Source of the DNA: Pseudoalteromonas espejiana DSM 9414
GTDB taxonomy: Bacteria > Pseudomonadota > Gammaproteobacteria > Enterobacterales > Alteromonadaceae
DNA: 64,000 bases
Assembly: GCF_002221525.1 (NCBI RefSeq)
Contig: NZ_CP011028.1
Span: forward strand, 1,313,001-1,377,000
Direction of reading: 5' to 3'
Shown: positions 37,133 through 47,431 of the stretch, piece by piece
Layout: the number at the start of each line of letters is the position of its first letter
Numbering within the stretch: position 1 is the first letter of the stretch
Position numbers and translations under genes: made by a program
Notes under the pieces: model-generated
The model's input: only the letters and a program-made list of their open reading frames with translations
What the model was told of the DNA's origin: nothing
Databases searched by the model: none

Positions 37133-37209
37133 GGAGTGGTAGTTCAGTTGGTTAGAATACCGGCCTGTCACGCCGGGGGTCGCGGGTTCGAGTCCCGTCC
37201 ACTCCGCCA
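37133..37209 (+). tRNA. tRNA-Asp (GTC), copy 2 of 7
   Basis: 77 nt, identical in sequence to copy 1; spacer of 27 bases from it. Confidence 0.97.
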
Positions 37210-37250
37210 ACGCTTACACAACATATGGTTGTAAAACATATTCTTATTAT

Positions 37251-37327
37251 GGAGTGGTAGTTCAGTTGGTTAGAATACCGGCCTGTCACGCCGGGGGTCG
37301 CGGGTTCGAGTCCCGTCCACTCCGCCA
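37251..37327 (+). tRNA. tRNA-Asp (GTC), copy 3 of 7
   Basis: 77 nt, identical to copy 1; spacer of 41 bases. Confidence 0.97.
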
Positions 37328-37357
37328 ATAAGAAAAATAACAGTTTAAATATGCGCT

Positions 37358-37434
37358 GGAGTGGTAGTTCAGTTGGTTAGAATACCGGCCTGTCACGCCG
37401 GGGGTCGCGGGTTCGAGTCCCGTCCACTCCGCCA
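37358..37434 (+). tRNA. tRNA-Asp (GTC), copy 4 of 7
   Basis: 77 nt, identical to copy 1; spacer of 30 bases. Confidence 0.97.
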
Positions 37435-37471
37435 CTATTTAAACACTGTTATGTTACAAAATTTGTATGCT

Positions 37472-37548
37472 GGAGTGGTAGTTCAGTTGGTTAGAATACC
37501 GGCCTGTCACGCCGGGGGTCGCGGGTTCGAGTCCCGTCCACTCCGCCA
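37472..37548 (+). tRNA. tRNA-Asp (GTC), copy 5 of 7
   Basis: 77 nt, identical to copy 1; spacer of 37 bases. Confidence 0.97.
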
Positions 37549-37585
37549 ACAAATTTAGTAATGACAAGTAATATGATATCTCTGC

Positions 37586-37662
37586 GGAGTGGTAGTTCAG
37601 TTGGTTAGAATACCGGCCTGTCACGCCGGGGGTCGCGGGTTCGAGTCCCGTCCACTCCGCCA
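37586..37662 (+). tRNA. tRNA-Asp (GTC), copy 6 of 7
   Basis: 77 nt, identical to copy 1; spacer of 37 bases. Confidence 0.97.
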
Positions 37663-37715
37663 TTTGATATCGTAACAAAATTAGTAAGTGCATTACCCCA
37701 TGCACATACCACTGC

Positions 37716-37792
37716 GGAGTGGTAGTTCAGTTGGTTAGAATACCGGCCTGTCACGCCGGGGGTCGCGGGTTCGAGTCCCGTCCACTCCGCCA
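37716..37792 (+). tRNA. tRNA-Asp (GTC), copy 7 of 7
   Basis: 77 nt, identical to copy 1; spacer of 53 bases. A hairpin follows directly. Confidence 0.97.
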
Positions 37793-37815
37793 CTTGTTAT
37801 TTCCTCAATAACAAG
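37793..37815 (+). terminator. hairpin at the end of the tRNA array
   Basis: CTTGTTATT-TCCTC-AATAACAAG, a perfect 9-bp stem starting right after the last CCA. It lacks a U-tract, so it may be a processing or 3' end signal rather than a true intrinsic terminator. Confidence 0.45.
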
Positions 37816-37858
37816 CTTATAAAATCCTTGTATAAAATTTTGAATAAAACATGCTTTG

Positions 37859-37914
37859 GCTATCAGCTATCAGCTATCAGCTATCAGCTATCAGCTATCA
37901 GCTATCAGCTATCA
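37859..37914. repeat. tandem 7-bp repeat, eight copies of GCTATCA
   Basis: Eight perfect units, 56 bp, between the tRNA array and the S9 peptidase terminator. Such short arrays usually vary in number by replication slippage. No gene lies across it. Confidence 0.95.
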
Positions 37915-37951
37915 AAAAAAAGCCTGCACTCTTAAATTTAAGCACAGGCCA
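37915..37951 (-). terminator. terminator of the S9 peptidase gene
   Basis: On the minus strand GCCTGTGCTTAAA...TTTAAGAGTGCAGGC forms a stem followed by TTTTTTTT. The 8-T tract directly adjoins the 7-bp repeat array. Confidence 0.75.
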
Positions 37952-37989
37952 TTTATTCATAAACTAATTTAATTTAGTTAAACAGGTAA

Positions 37990-39915
37990 CTACTTTAAGT
38001 AAGTGTCTAAAAAGTTTAAATAGGCATTGGATGCACTAATGCGATTTTCTTTTTTAGTAAAACCGTGGCCTTCATCTTCAAATAAAACATACTCTACTGG
38101 AACGCCATTGGCTTTGACTGCGGCTACGAGTTCATCGCTTTCAACTTGTAAAACGCGCGGATCATTAGCGCCTTGTATTACCATTAAAGGCTTTGTAATG
38201 TTTTTAGCGTGAAATAGTGGCGATATAGCACGATGACGTTCGCCATCTGTTGCAGGGTCGCCCATTTCATCGTATAAGGCCTTTTTAAAAGTCTCCCACC
38301 ATGGTGGAATTGAGTTAAGCGTTCTTACCCAGTTAGTAACCCCAAAAATATTAATACCGACTTTGAATTCTTCCGGCTCAAAAGCAAGGGCTGCAGCGGT
38401 CATAAATCCGCCGTAGCTGCCGCCTATGATGCCGATTTTATCTACATCAACCCAATCTAAACTCTGCAGGTGCTTTTTTCCGTAAACAATATCTTGTAAG
38501 TCGTCAGTGCCGTGCTTTTTATCATCCAAATGAAAAAATGTTTTGCCATACCCTGAGCTACCCCGGTTATTAACGGCAAAAACAGCATAACCATGATTAA
38601 CTAAATGTTGTAGCATTGCCCTGTAACCAGTACGGCTTTGTCCACCAGGGCCACCATGCACCCACACCAGCGCAGGTACTTTATTGGTGCTGCTAGCTTG
38701 TTTAGGTTTATACAACACGCCTGGAACTTCTAAGCCATCAAAGCTTTTAAAGCGAACGATAGTGCTCTCTACTAAGTCGCTTTGCTCTATATCTTTACTT
38801 AGTGTGTTGGTTAGCTGCTTAGCGTTATTAGTACCCACTTGCCAAACAAATAAATTGCTTGGTGAAGTATCAGAGTTTAAATAAAACGCCATCGTTTTTT
38901 CATCACTAGAGAAGTTTACACTGCGCAAATTACCTGCAGGTAGCTTTGGCATGGTAATGTTTTTACCTGTTTTAGTGTCTTGCACAGTGACTTTTGTACT
39001 CGCGTCTGCATTGACACCACTTACTTGGTAGCGGCCAGATTTAGAAAAATAGATAAAGGTTACGTCCCACTCATCTTCTAAAGCCGGTGTATGTTTGTCT
39101 GTGGCTAATTCATAGCGCCACACTTGAGAAAACTGACCTTTTGCGTCTGTAGAGTAGTATAAATATTTACCATCAGCAGAGAAGGTGTCAGGCGTATATT
39201 GTGCAGGGGTGTCGTGCTTAGATATTAGTTGCGGTTTAAGTGTTTTTTTATAAGTATCGAGAATGTATGTATCACTGTCTTTGTTTGTATTATTTTTAGA
39301 TAAGGCAATAAAGCGTCCATCAGGGCTTATAGCACCTACATCCAATCCCTGTTCATTTTTATAAACAGGCGAAACTTCATAGGTTTTACTATCTACGCGA
39401 TATAAATCCATAAATTTGGCATCACGCTGATTGCTGGTGATAAAAAATTGGCTACCATCTTTTGTAAAACCTGCAAATCCAGCACGGGTTTCATCGCCAG
39501 GGGTTAAATCTTTGATTGAACCGTCAACTTCACGCACGTAAACATGGTAGCGCTCATTACCGCCTGAATCTTTGGTAAATAATACGCGCTCGTCATTAGG
39601 AAAATAGCGAACTGGGTAGGTACTGTCTTCAAAATTGGTTAAGCGCGTTTTACTGCCGGTTTTCACATCGACTTCGTATAAACTGTAAATACCGCTTTCA
39701 TCGCTACTGACTAAAACTTTATCACCACTTGGTGAAAAACTACTGCCCATTATGGATGTAGTATCAAAAAAAGTTTTGGCACTGTAGGTTTTTATAGTTT
39801 GTGCTGGTGAGTTTTGCTCAGCAATAACATGTGTTGTATTGCTCGATTGGCTACAGCCAGCGAGTGTAAGTGTAATTGCACATGCTAGTGCGCCAAACTT
39901 AAGTTTTTTGTTCAT
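37990..39915 (-). CDS. prolyl-oligopeptidase family (S9) serine peptidase, lipoprotein
   Basis: 641 residues from the ATG at 39915, chosen for the AAGGA site upstream and because it gives a lipoprotein signal with lipobox LAGC (Cys 21). The N-terminal two thirds form a beta-propeller of repeated YxxDxxS/K blades (TolB/WD-like). The C-terminal alpha/beta-hydrolase has the nucleophile Ser in GGSYGG, Asp in ANDPRV and His in EDEGHGF. Such enzymes cleave short peptides at the cell envelope. Marine proteolytic bacteria often export several. It is transcribed alone. Confidence 0.9.
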   Translation of the reverse strand: MNKKLKFGALACAITLTLAGCSQSSNTTHVIAEQNSPAQTIKTYSAKTFFDTTSIMGSSFSPSGDKVLVSSDESGIYSLYEVDVKTGSKTRLTNFEDSTYPVRYFPNDERVLFTKDSGGNERYHVYVREVDGSIKDLTPGDETRAGFAGFTKDGSQFFITSNQRDAKFMDLYRVDSKTYEVSPVYKNEQGLDVGAISPDGRFIALSKNNTNKDSDTYILDTYKKTLKPQLISKHDTPAQYTPDTFSADGKYLYYSTDAKGQFSQVWRYELATDKHTPALEDEWDVTFIYFSKSGRYQVSGVNADASTKVTVQDTKTGKNITMPKLPAGNLRSVNFSSDEKTMAFYLNSDTSPSNLFVWQVGTNNAKQLTNTLSKDIEQSDLVESTIVRFKSFDGLEVPGVLYKPKQASSTNKVPALVWVHGGPGGQSRTGYRAMLQHLVNHGYAVFAVNNRGSSGYGKTFFHLDDKKHGTDDLQDIVYGKKHLQSLDWVDVDKIGIIGGSYGGFMTAAALAFEPEEFKVGINIFGVTNWVRTLNSIPPWWETFKKALYDEMGDPATDGERHRAISPLFHAKNITKPLMVIQGANDPRVLQVESDELVAAVKANGVPVEYVLFEDEGHGFTKKENRISASNAYLNFLDTYLK

Positions 39916-40129
39916 TAATACAGTCCTTGAATTGTTGTTAGCGTATGCGAGTGTTGCTCGAACGTTTTTTAAACGCAAGCACTGGAGCTTATTCAAGGCT
40001 TAATAAAGTGTTACAAAGCGTGTATTAGATAAGTAATTGGTAAGCTTTTAAAGTTTTGGTAGGTTTTATAATTTAAAAATACTGAATGAGCTAAAAGCGA
40101 TTGCGCTAGGTACGTTAAATTGAGTACAA

Positions 40130-40157
40130 AAAAGCCAGCGCTAGGGCGCTGGCTTTT
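40130..40157 (-). terminator. terminator of fadE
   Basis: AAAAGCCAGCGC (40130-40141) and GCGCTGGCTTTT (40146-40157) pair over 12 bp; on the minus strand a TTTTTT run follows. Confidence 0.85.
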
Positions 40158-40183
40158 ACTATTCACATGCTTAGCTTGGTTAA

Positions 40184-42640
40184 TTAAGCTGCATCTGCTT
40201 TTGTTTCTTCGCTTTTACGTGCGGCTTTGCCTGCCAGTAAATCAGCTGGGTCAAAGTCATCTACGTTAATCACATCTAAACGAGCTTTTTCTACAGCAGC
40301 TAACTTGTCAGCTTCTGCTTGGCTTAATATGCCAGCTTCAAGGCCCATTTGCGCTACTTTATCAAGTTGGAAGAATGGCAGTTTAACGCCTTTTTCTTTA
40401 CATACTCTTTCAAATAACGGCTCTACAGCCAGTACATCTTTAAGTGTTTGCTCTTGACGGCCTACAAGGTTAAGTGGCTCGTCTTTTAAGTAAACATAGC
40501 TTGCTAAACGATTACGCGTTTCGCTTGGTACTTGTAGTAGTTGTGCTAGTTTATGCTCAAGTTTGTCGGTAGGTTTACGAACCGGACGACCAAATGGGAA
40601 TAACAAAACTTTTAATACGCCACGTAGTGGAGCAGATGGCATGTTATTAATTAAATCAGCAAGGGCGCGTTGGCAGTGGTAAAGGTGATCCTGACAGCTC
40701 CATTTTACTAGGGCTAAATCTTCTTGTTTACGGCCTTCGTCGTTATAACGTTTAAGCGTTGCAGACACTAAGTATAAGTAGCTTAGTAAGTCACCTAAAC
40801 GTGCTGAAATACGCTCTTTACGTTTAAGAGAACCACCAAATACTGCCATGCTAATGTCAGACATAAGCGCAAGTGATGCACTAAAGCGTGACGCTATACG
40901 GTAAAACTCTGCTGTGTCGTCTTTGTAAGGTACGCTAGTAAAACGTGCACCTGTAAGGGCAAGCCACTTAGTACGTACAAGGTTCGACATAGTAAAGCCA
41001 ATGTGGCCCATTAGCGCTTTATCAAATACGTTAAGCGCTTCTTCGCGGTCTTCAATTTCACAGGCACCAAGCTCTGTAAGTACAAATGGATGACAACGAA
41101 TTGCACCTTGACCATAAATAATCATATTACGGGTCAAGATGTTGGCACCTTCTACTGTAATAGCAATAGGGGCACCTTGATAGCCACGGCCTAAATAGTT
41201 ATTTGGCCCAAGCATAATCCCTTTACCGCCAAGTACGTCCATTGCATGAATGGTCGACTCGCGCATTTGCTCGGTTAGGTGGTATTTAATAATAGCTGAT
41301 ACAACCGAAGGCTTTTCACCTAAATCTACCGCGCCGGTAGACATGCTAACCGCTGCATCAGAGCTGTAAGCGTAACCAGCAAGTTTTGCTAATGACTCTT
41401 CAACACCTTCCATTTTACCAATTGGTAAGCGGAACTGACGACGAATACGGCTGTATGCACCTGTTGCTACTGCAATGGTTTTAATGCCACCGGCAGAATT
41501 TGACGGCAATGTGATTGCACGACCAACCGATAAACATTCAACCAGCATGCGCCAGCCTTGACCGGCCATTTCTGGTCCGCCAATAATGTAATCAAGTGGT
41601 ACAAATATATCTTTACCGCGAGTAGGGCCATTTTGAAATGGTACGTTAAGCGGAAAGTGACGACGACCAATCTCAACACCTGGTGTGTTAGTTGGAATAA
41701 GTGCACAGGTAATGCCCGGCTCTTTAACATCGCTTAATAAACCGTCTGGATCTTGCAGTTTAAATGCAAGGCCAAGTACAGTGGCCACAGGCGCAAGGGT
41801 AATGTAACGCTTGTTCCATGTAAGGCTAATACCAACCACTTCTTCGCCGTTCCATTGTCCTTTACACACAACACCGTAATCAGGAATTGAGCTTGCATCA
41901 GACCCAGCCTCTGGCGAAGTTAATGCAAAACAAGGAATTTCTTGGCCTTGAGCCAAACGTGGTAAGTAATGATTTTTCTGATCTTCAGTACCGTAGTGTT
42001 GTAGTAATTCACCCGGGCCTAACGAGTTTGGTACACCTACAATCGAAGAAAGCAGTGTTGATTTACTGGTTAGCTTTTGTAGTACACAAGATTGTGCAAA
42101 CGCAGAAAACTCTAAACCGCCATATTCTTTTTTGATGATCATGGCAAAGAATTTATTATCTTTTAGATATTGCCATACATCTTGCGGTAAATCGGTAAGC
42201 TCGTGTGTTGCTTCCCAATCATCTAGCATGCTACATACTACTTCTACAGGCCCATCAATAAAGGCTTGCTCTTCAATAGTAAGTTTAGGCACAGGGTACT
42301 GGTGTAGTTTTTTCCAATCTGGGTTACCACAAAATAAATCAGCTTCCCACCACGTAGTACCAGCATCGATTGCTGACTTTTCAGTGTCAGACATGCTTGG
42401 CGTTACTTTTTTAAAGGTAGTAAAAATAGGCTTGATTATATATTGCTGACGAATGCCAGTAACAGAAAGAGGTACCGCGATGATCAAAAAGATCAACCAG
42501 CTAATTAAACCAAAAGCACCCGCAAAGGTACCAATTAATAAAGTTGCGGCAGAAACACCAAGTGCTGTGTTCCAACTCGCTCTGTGGTAAATCGCGATGC
42601 TTAGCAGTGCGATTAAACCGAGTGTAAATATGAGTGTCAT
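40184..42640 (-). CDS. fadE: acyl-CoA dehydrogenase FadE
   Basis: 818 residues, the long FadE form (E. coli 814) that starts fatty-acid beta-oxidation by making trans-2-enoyl-CoA. Two N-terminal membrane segments (about 1-55), then the acyl-CoA dehydrogenase core with [15 protein letters not shown] (FAD-binding), the [15 protein letters not shown] region and [19 protein letters not shown]. The C-terminus is the FadE-specific extension. A FadR-like site lies about 19 bases before the start. Divergent from yafJ. Confidence 0.93.
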   Translation of the reverse strand: MTLIFTLGLIALLSIAIYHRASWNTALGVSAATLLIGTFAGAFGLISWLIFLIIAVPLSVTGIRQQYIIKPIFTTFKKVTPSMSDTEKSAIDAGTTWWEADLFCGNPDWKKLHQYPVPKLTIEEQAFIDGPVEVVCSMLDDWEATHELTDLPQDVWQYLKDNKFFAMIIKKEYGGLEFSAFAQSCVLQKLTSKSTLLSSIVGVPNSLGPGELLQHYGTEDQKNHYLPRLAQGQEIPCFALTSPEAGSDASSIPDYGVVCKGQWNGEEVVGISLTWNKRYITLAPVATVLGLAFKLQDPDGLLSDVKEPGITCALIPTNTPGVEIGRRHFPLNVPFQNGPTRGKDIFVPLDYIIGGPEMAGQGWRMLVECLSVGRAITLPSNSAGGIKTIAVATGAYSRIRRQFRLPIGKMEGVEESLAKLAGYAYSSDAAVSMSTGAVDLGEKPSVVSAIIKYHLTEQMRESTIHAMDVLGGKGIMLGPNNYLGRGYQGAPIAITVEGANILTRNMIIYGQGAIRCHPFVLTELGACEIEDREEALNVFDKALMGHIGFTMSNLVRTKWLALTGARFTSVPYKDDTAEFYRIASRFSASLALMSDISMAVFGGSLKRKERISARLGDLLSYLYLVSATLKRYNDEGRKQEDLALVKWSCQDHLYHCQRALADLINNMPSAPLRGVLKVLLFPFGRPVRKPTDKLEHKLAQLLQVPSETRNRLASYVYLKDEPLNLVGRQEQTLKDVLAVEPLFERVCKEKGVKLPFFQLDKVAQMGLEAGILSQAEADKLAAVEKARLDVINVDDFDPADLLAGKAARKSEETKADAA

Positions 42641-42658
42641 TGCTTATTCCTTAATAGA

Positions 42659-42668
42659 GGTCAGACCA
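42659..42668. promoter_or_regulatory. candidate FadR operator upstream of fadE
   Basis: GGTCAGACCA matches the core of the FadR site (TGGTCNGACCA) except for the first T; the flanks agree less well. It lies 19 bases before the fadE start codon. FadR represses beta-oxidation genes and is released by long-chain acyl-CoA. The rest of the 297-base divergent region holds no gene. Confidence 0.5.
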
Positions 42669-42937
42669 CCTCAGTTAGAGTAGCGTTAGTAAGCGTAAGT
42701 TTCAAGTACATTACAGTGTAAAATTATAGTCAAAATAGCAGTTATTAATTTATATGTTACCTTTATAAGGAACGAGCATGCATTGCCGCTGGGTTTAATT
42801 CAATAATTAGTTATATTTAAGCGCTAAAAATCAGTAAATCAGCTAGCCAAAAAAGTTTTTTTAAGTAAGTATGTCAGATGTAGTGCACAGCACAGTTTGG
42901 CACTATTTATACGTATTTTTTAAGGGTTAGTTTATTA

Positions 42938-43702
42938 ATGTGTGAATTACTTGGCATGTCAGCCAACGTACCTACCGATATTTGTTTTAGTTTTTCAGGG
43001 CTTTTAGAGCGCGGCGGTAATACCGGCCCGCATAAAGATGGTTGGGGCATTACCTTTTATGAAGGTAAAGGCTGTAGAACCTTTAAAGATCCTGAGCCAA
43101 GTTACCAATCAGAAATTGCTAAATTAGTAAAAGCGTACCCAATTAAAAGCGTTTCGGTAATTAGCCATATACGTCAAGGTAATCGTGGTCGAGTGTGCCT
43201 TGAAAACACCCACCCGTTTACACGGGAACTTTGGGGCCGCGAAATCACCTATGCACACAACGGTCAGCTTTCTAACTATCACGACTTAAAACCAGAGTAT
43301 TACCGCCCAGTGGGCAACACCGACAGCGAGCTGGCATTTTGTTGGTTGCTGGATAAAATTCGCGAAAAATACCCAAAACGCCCCTCAAATATGGCCTCTG
43401 TTTTTAGATACGCCGCTAAGCTTTCGCACACGCTGCGTGAAAAGGGTGTGTTTAATATGCTACTTACCGATGGCGTTTATGTTTTAGCGTATTGTACTAA
43501 TAACTTACATTACATAACGCGTCGTGCGCCATTTGGTAAAGCAACATTAATTGATGCTGATATGGTGGTTGATTTTAACGAAGAAACTACCCCAAATGAT
43601 GTAGTAACCGTAATCGCTACAAGGCCACTCACTAACGACGAGCGCTGGCAAAAAATGCAGCCGGGTGAATTTGCGTTATTTAAAATGGGTGAGCTAATTT
43701 AA
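42938..43702 (+). CDS. yafJ: class II glutamine amidotransferase-like protein YafJ
   Basis: 254 residues. The start MCELLGMSANVP places the nucleophile Cys at position 2, as in Ntn-type class II amidotransferases, followed by GWGITFYE, the RQGNRGRVCLENTHPF stretch and the NGQLSNY and NTDSELAF motifs that bind glutamine. The partner synthase domain is absent, so the acceptor of the released ammonia is unknown. Adjacent to fadE on the other strand, as in E. coli. Confidence 0.9.
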   Translation: MCELLGMSANVPTDICFSFSGLLERGGNTGPHKDGWGITFYEGKGCRTFKDPEPSYQSEIAKLVKAYPIKSVSVISHIRQGNRGRVCLENTHPFTRELWGREITYAHNGQLSNYHDLKPEYYRPVGNTDSELAFCWLLDKIREKYPKRPSNMASVFRYAAKLSHTLREKGVFNMLLTDGVYVLAYCTNNLHYITRRAPFGKATLIDADMVVDFNEETTPNDVVTVIATRPLTNDERWQKMQPGEFALFKMGELI

Positions 43703-43724
43703 TACGCGCTTTTTAGGGCAAACA

Positions 43725-43754
43725 AAAAAACGCGATTATAAAATCGCGTTTTTT
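43725..43754. terminator. bidirectional terminator between yafJ and the DUF3108 gene
   Basis: AAAAAACGCGAT (43725-43736) and ATCGCGTTTTTT (43743-43754), symmetrical A- and T-runs, convergent genes on both sides. Confidence 0.88.
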
Positions 43755-43809
43755 ATGTTTAGTACCTAGTCACACTAATTAGTATTAACTAAATATTGGT
43801 AGAGAGAGG

Positions 43810-44625
43810 TTAGGGTGCTTCTGCACTCGCTTCGGTATTCTCTGTAGATGAAGCTGGCGTAGACACAGGTTGTGTCACGGTAAACGAGTTCATTTGTACT
43901 TCAAACTGCTCAACGCCCTTTTCACCTTTCCACATGCGTACTAACATGTAGTCCATTTCTGGGGCAAACCACGCAAGTGCTTGGCGTTTATCGTTATCGT
44001 ATAAGCGTTTTACTTTAATAGCTTCAATATTACCAATTGGCAGCGATATCATTTCAGTGCCTGTCACTTCAAAGTTGTAATCGCGACGATTGCCTTTTTT
44101 ATCTACCAGCGGAAATGAGAAAGTTGTTTCGCCTTTTCGTAAGCCTTCACGTACTTGTACTTGGTACGAAATAGCGTCTTGAAATTCATCAGTCCACTCA
44201 CATTTAAGCGGGTATTTACTGGTGCTGCTTGTTACTACTTTATTTTGCGTATCAAAATCTATTTTGTAATCTTTATCTGGGCCTGTGCCTGTGCGCACCA
44301 TGTTGTAATGGTGTGGCGTTACTTTGTCGTCTAAATAAGTAAACACAGATGTTTCTTCACGTTTATCTGAAAAAATCATCCATTCAATATTACTGTGATA
44401 AGTAAGTTGATAAGTTTGCTCGCCGACTTTTTTAAGTTCGCGTACGGCCTCACCATGATTTTTACCTTTGCGTAAAATATCATAGCTTGCTTGATACTGG
44501 GTTAGCTCGCCTGCAATTAGGCTAGTAGGAAGTAAAGCGCCCACACATAACAGCAGGGCACTTATTTTTTTATTGTGGGTAGTGCGCGCCGTGTGCAGGA
44601 AGTTGTTTTTCGTCAAGAACTGCAT
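43810..44625 (-). CDS. DUF3108 exported protein
   Basis: 271 residues from the ATG at 44625; the start is uncertain because it lies inside purN (56-base overlap) and a GTG/TTG or longer ATG start ten codons earlier is possible. A hydrophobic segment (about residues 22-38, ISALLLCVGALLPTSLIAG) after a basic stretch acts as signal peptide. The mature part has DUF3108 features (LTQYQASYDILRKGK, then a beta-rich domain). DUF3108 proteins are periplasmic or outer-membrane beta-barrel-like proteins of unknown role. The C-terminus is rich in Thr/Ser/Ala. Confidence 0.75.
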   Translation of the reverse strand: MQFLTKNNFLHTARTTHNKKISALLLCVGALLPTSLIAGELTQYQASYDILRKGKNHGEAVRELKKVGEQTYQLTYHSNIEWMIFSDKREETSVFTYLDDKVTPHHYNMVRTGTGPDKDYKIDFDTQNKVVTSSTSKYPLKCEWTDEFQDAISYQVQVREGLRKGETTFSFPLVDKKGNRRDYNFEVTGTEMISLPIGNIEAIKVKRLYDNDKRQALAWFAPEMDYMLVRMWKGEKGVEQFEVQMNSFTVTQPVSTPASSTENTEASAEAP

Positions 44626-45217
44626 AATCTGCTTCCATAGTAAGTCGTTGTTCACTGAACCATTTGACCACCAAAGGATAAATTATATGCTCTTGCTCGT
44701 GCACGCGTTTTGCTAATGTCTCTGCTGTATCATCCTTGAGTACAGGTATTTGCGCCTGAAGAATAACCGGACCGCCGTCTAATTCTTCAGTTACAAAGTG
44801 AACACTTACGCCATGAACATCGTCTTTTGCATCAATTGCTCTTTGGTGGGTATTCAGCCCCTGATACTTAGGCAACAAAGATGGATGAATGTTCAACATT
44901 TTTCCAACATATTTTTGCACTAAGCTAGGAGTAAGAATACGCATAAACCCAGCTAATACAACTAGATTCGGCATAAAAGAGTCGATAACGTTCATTAATT
45001 GCGCATCATAGGCCTCGCGCGAGTCAAAATCTTTATGACTGAGCACTTTTGTAGCAATACCTGCCTGTTTTGCACGTTCAAGGCCGTAAGCGTCTGCTTT
45101 ATTACTTATTACAGCCGCTATGTGTCCGTTTATTTCGCCGCGCTCGCAGGCATCAATAATGGCTTGTAAATTAGAACCACTACCCGATATTAATACCACT
45201 AAGCGAATGGGTGCCAT
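44570..45217 (-). CDS. purN: phosphoribosylglycinamide formyltransferase
   Basis: 215 residues. GAR transformylase adds the formyl group from 10-formyl-tetrahydrofolate in purine synthesis. The motifs are LVVLISGSGSNLQAIIDA at the start, LVVLAGFMRIL, NIHPSLLPKYQG (catalytic Asn and His) and the Asp in ELDGGPVILQ. Its ATG overlaps the purM stop (TAATG), the standard purMN operon. Confidence 0.95.
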   Translation of the reverse strand: MAPIRLVVLISGSGSNLQAIIDACERGEINGHIAAVISNKADAYGLERAKQAGIATKVLSHKDFDSREAYDAQLMNVIDSFMPNLVVLAGFMRILTPSLVQKYVGKMLNIHPSLLPKYQGLNTHQRAIDAKDDVHGVSVHFVTEELDGGPVILQAQIPVLKDDTAETLAKRVHEQEHIIYPLVVKWFSEQRLTMEADYAVLDEKQLPAHGAHYPQ

Positions 45218-46269
45218 TACTTAGCACCACCTACAATATCTACTTGCTCTTCGCCAGGCGCCGCGTCATGTATTTCACCTAGGTGCCATGCGTTTTCGCC
45301 TAAATCTTTTAATATTGATAAGCTTTGCTCAAGCGCATCGGCTGGTACTACTAATACCATGCCTACACCACAGTTAAATGTACGGTACATTTCGTGGGTA
45401 GTAATGTTGCCGTTTTCTTGTAACCAGTTAAAAACGGTAGGCCACTGCCAGCTATCACCTTTAACTACTGCTTTTGCAGAGTCTGGTAATACGCGAGGAA
45501 TATTTTCCCAAAAGCCGCCGCCAGTAATGTGCGAAAGGGCATGCACGTCAACTTGCTTAAATAACTCAAGTAAAGGTTTAACGTAAATACGTGTAGGCTC
45601 TAATAAGTGCTCGCCTAATGTTTTACCGTCAATTACTTGGTTAGTATCGGCGTTTGATACTTCAAGTACTTTACGAATTAAAGAAAAGCCATTTGAATGA
45701 GGGCCGCTAGATGCAAGCGCAATAAGCTGATCGCCGGCTGCTACTTTGGTGCCATCAATAATTTTAGATTTTTCTACCACACCGGTACAAAAGCCTGCCA
45801 TGTCGTAGTCTTCACCATCATACATACCTGGCATTTCTGCTGTTTCGCCACCAATTAGGGCACAGCCAGAAATCTCACAGCCTTTACCAATACCAGTTAC
45901 TACATCGGCTGCTGTGTCTATGTCTAGTTTACCCGTTGCGTAGTAATCTAGAAAAAACAGGGGTTCAGCGCCTTGTACAATTAAATCGTTTACACACATT
46001 GCAACTAAATCAATACCTACAGTGTCGTGTTTTTTTAAGTCGATGGCTAAACGTAGTTTAGTACCTACACCATCAGTGCCTGCAACAAGTACTGGCTGTT
46101 TGTAACCTTCTGGAATCTCGCAAAGAGCGCCAAAACCACCAATTCCGCCCATAACTTCTGGACGACGCGTTTTTTTAACTACGCCTTTAATACGCTCAAC
46201 AAGTGCATTACCAGCGTCGATATCTACGCCCGCGTCTTTGTAGCTTAATGACTGTTTTTGTTCGCTCAC
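45217..46269 (-). CDS. purM: phosphoribosylformylglycinamidine cyclo-ligase
   Basis: 350 residues. AIR synthetase closes the imidazole ring with ATP. The family is clear from [20 protein letters not shown], the [12 protein letters not shown] loop, [21 protein letters not shown] and the [16 protein letters not shown] segment. First gene of purMN. No convincing PurR operator was seen in the 180 bases upstream, though a GGACA-CT-TGTCC palindrome lies at 46385-46396. Confidence 0.95.
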   Translation of the reverse strand: MSEQKQSLSYKDAGVDIDAGNALVERIKGVVKKTRRPEVMGGIGGFGALCEIPEGYKQPVLVAGTDGVGTKLRLAIDLKKHDTVGIDLVAMCVNDLIVQGAEPLFFLDYYATGKLDIDTAADVVTGIGKGCEISGCALIGGETAEMPGMYDGEDYDMAGFCTGVVEKSKIIDGTKVAAGDQLIALASSGPHSNGFSLIRKVLEVSNADTNQVIDGKTLGEHLLEPTRIYVKPLLELFKQVDVHALSHITGGGFWENIPRVLPDSAKAVVKGDSWQWPTVFNWLQENGNITTHEMYRTFNCGVGMVLVVPADALEQSLSILKDLGENAWHLGEIHDAAPGEEQVDIVGGAK

Positions 46270-46421
46270 AGGTTTTCCTCAAATAATTGCTTGGGGTTGC
46301 TTTTCGATAGCTTAGAAACGCGCGTATTTTACAACAATTGCAACTGCGCGGCTAGCTCAAATATAGTTTTGAAATAATTAACAAGGACACTTGTCCGCTA
46401 TTCGTTTATTTACTGCACAAA

Positions 46422-46446
46422 AAAAGCACCCGTGGGTGCTTTTTAG
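46422..46446 (-). terminator. terminator of cmoB
   Basis: AAAAGCACCC (46422-46431) and GGGTGCTTTT (46434-46443); on the minus strand the stem is followed by a run of Ts. Confidence 0.8.
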
Positions 46447-46450
46447 TTAT

Positions 46451-47419
46451 TTATGCTTTAGCGGTTAATATTGCTCGAAGTGGAGCGGGATAACCTTCAA
46501 TGGTTTTACTTGTATCGCTTGGGTCTAAAAAATCAACTAACGATTCGTTTTCCATCCAGTCGGTCCTGCGTTGTTCATCAAGCGTAGTAATTGCACAATC
46601 TTTTATTTGTACATCTTTAAAGCCAACGCGCTCCATCCAAAGTTTTAATGCAGCAGTACTTGGAATAAACCACACATTGCGCATTTTTGCGTAGCGGTCG
46701 GTAGGTACAAGTACTGTATTTTCGTCGCCTTCAATAACTAAGGTTTCTAGCACTAACTCGCCACCTGGGCGAAGCTGCGCTTTTAACTGCGCTAAAAAAT
46801 CAATTGGCGAGCGACGATGATAAAGTACGCCCATCGAAAACACCGTATCAAAGGCTTTAAGCTCTGGTAGGGCTTCTACACCTAGCGGTAATAAATGTAC
46901 GTTTTCATCTGGGTTGTAGTGTTTAATAGCCTGAAACTGACATAAAAATAAATCAGACGGGTCAATACCCACTACAAACTCAGCGCCTTCTCCGCGCATA
47001 CGCCATAAATGATAGCCAGAGCCACAACCAATATCTAACACAGTGCGGCCTTTTAATGGCTCAATATGAGGAAGGAGCCTGTCCCATTTCCAATCACTGC
47101 GCCATTCGGTGTTTATTTCAATACCATGCACACTAAACGGCCCTTTTCGCCAAGGCATCATGCGCTTTAGTAAATGCGTTGCTTGTTTTTGCTCGCCTTC
47201 GCTCATTTCTCCAGGCGCGCCAATTTCTACTTTAGTGGCAATATCAACGTGGGTTGTTTTTACTTCTGGCAGATTTTTAAGTACTTTTTGCCATTTTGGT
47301 AAATCACCATGGCTTGCCTCTAACTGCCAATGTTTTAATTGAGCAGGGAGGGTTTCTAGCCAGTGGCTTAGTGGGCTTTGTGCAATTGCAGCGTAAAATT
47401 GGTTAAACCATTGAGACAT
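46451..47419 (-). CDS. cmoB: tRNA uridine-34 carboxymethyltransferase CmoB
   Basis: 322 residues. CmoB uses carboxy-SAM to make 5-carboxymethoxyuridine at the wobble base of tRNA. The class I SAM fold is visible ([15 protein letters not shown], about 125-139), with [16 protein letters not shown] and [13 protein letters not shown], which are CmoB-specific. The start is 12 bases after the cmoA stop. Order cmoA-cmoB is the same as in E. coli. Confidence 0.94.
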   Translation of the reverse strand: MSQWFNQFYAAIAQSPLSHWLETLPAQLKHWQLEASHGDLPKWQKVLKNLPEVKTTHVDIATKVEIGAPGEMSEGEQKQATHLLKRMMPWRKGPFSVHGIEINTEWRSDWKWDRLLPHIEPLKGRTVLDIGCGSGYHLWRMRGEGAEFVVGIDPSDLFLCQFQAIKHYNPDENVHLLPLGVEALPELKAFDTVFSMGVLYHRRSPIDFLAQLKAQLRPGGELVLETLVIEGDENTVLVPTDRYAKMRNVWFIPSTAALKLWMERVGFKDVQIKDCAITTLDEQRRTDWMENESLVDFLDPSDTSKTIEGYPAPLRAILTAKA

Positions 47420-47431
47420 AAATTACTCTTT

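Noticed and set aside
37361-37793. Open frames inside the tRNA-Asp array on both strands
   Set aside because: They read through identical tRNA genes and give the well-known false peptides; no independent support.
37859-37914. Possible CRISPR array
   Set aside because: The 7-bp units have no spacers; this is a simple tandem repeat. The tRNA copies are also not a CRISPR array.
46270-46450. PurR operator upstream of purM
   Set aside because: No ACGCAAACGTTTGCGT-like site could be found.
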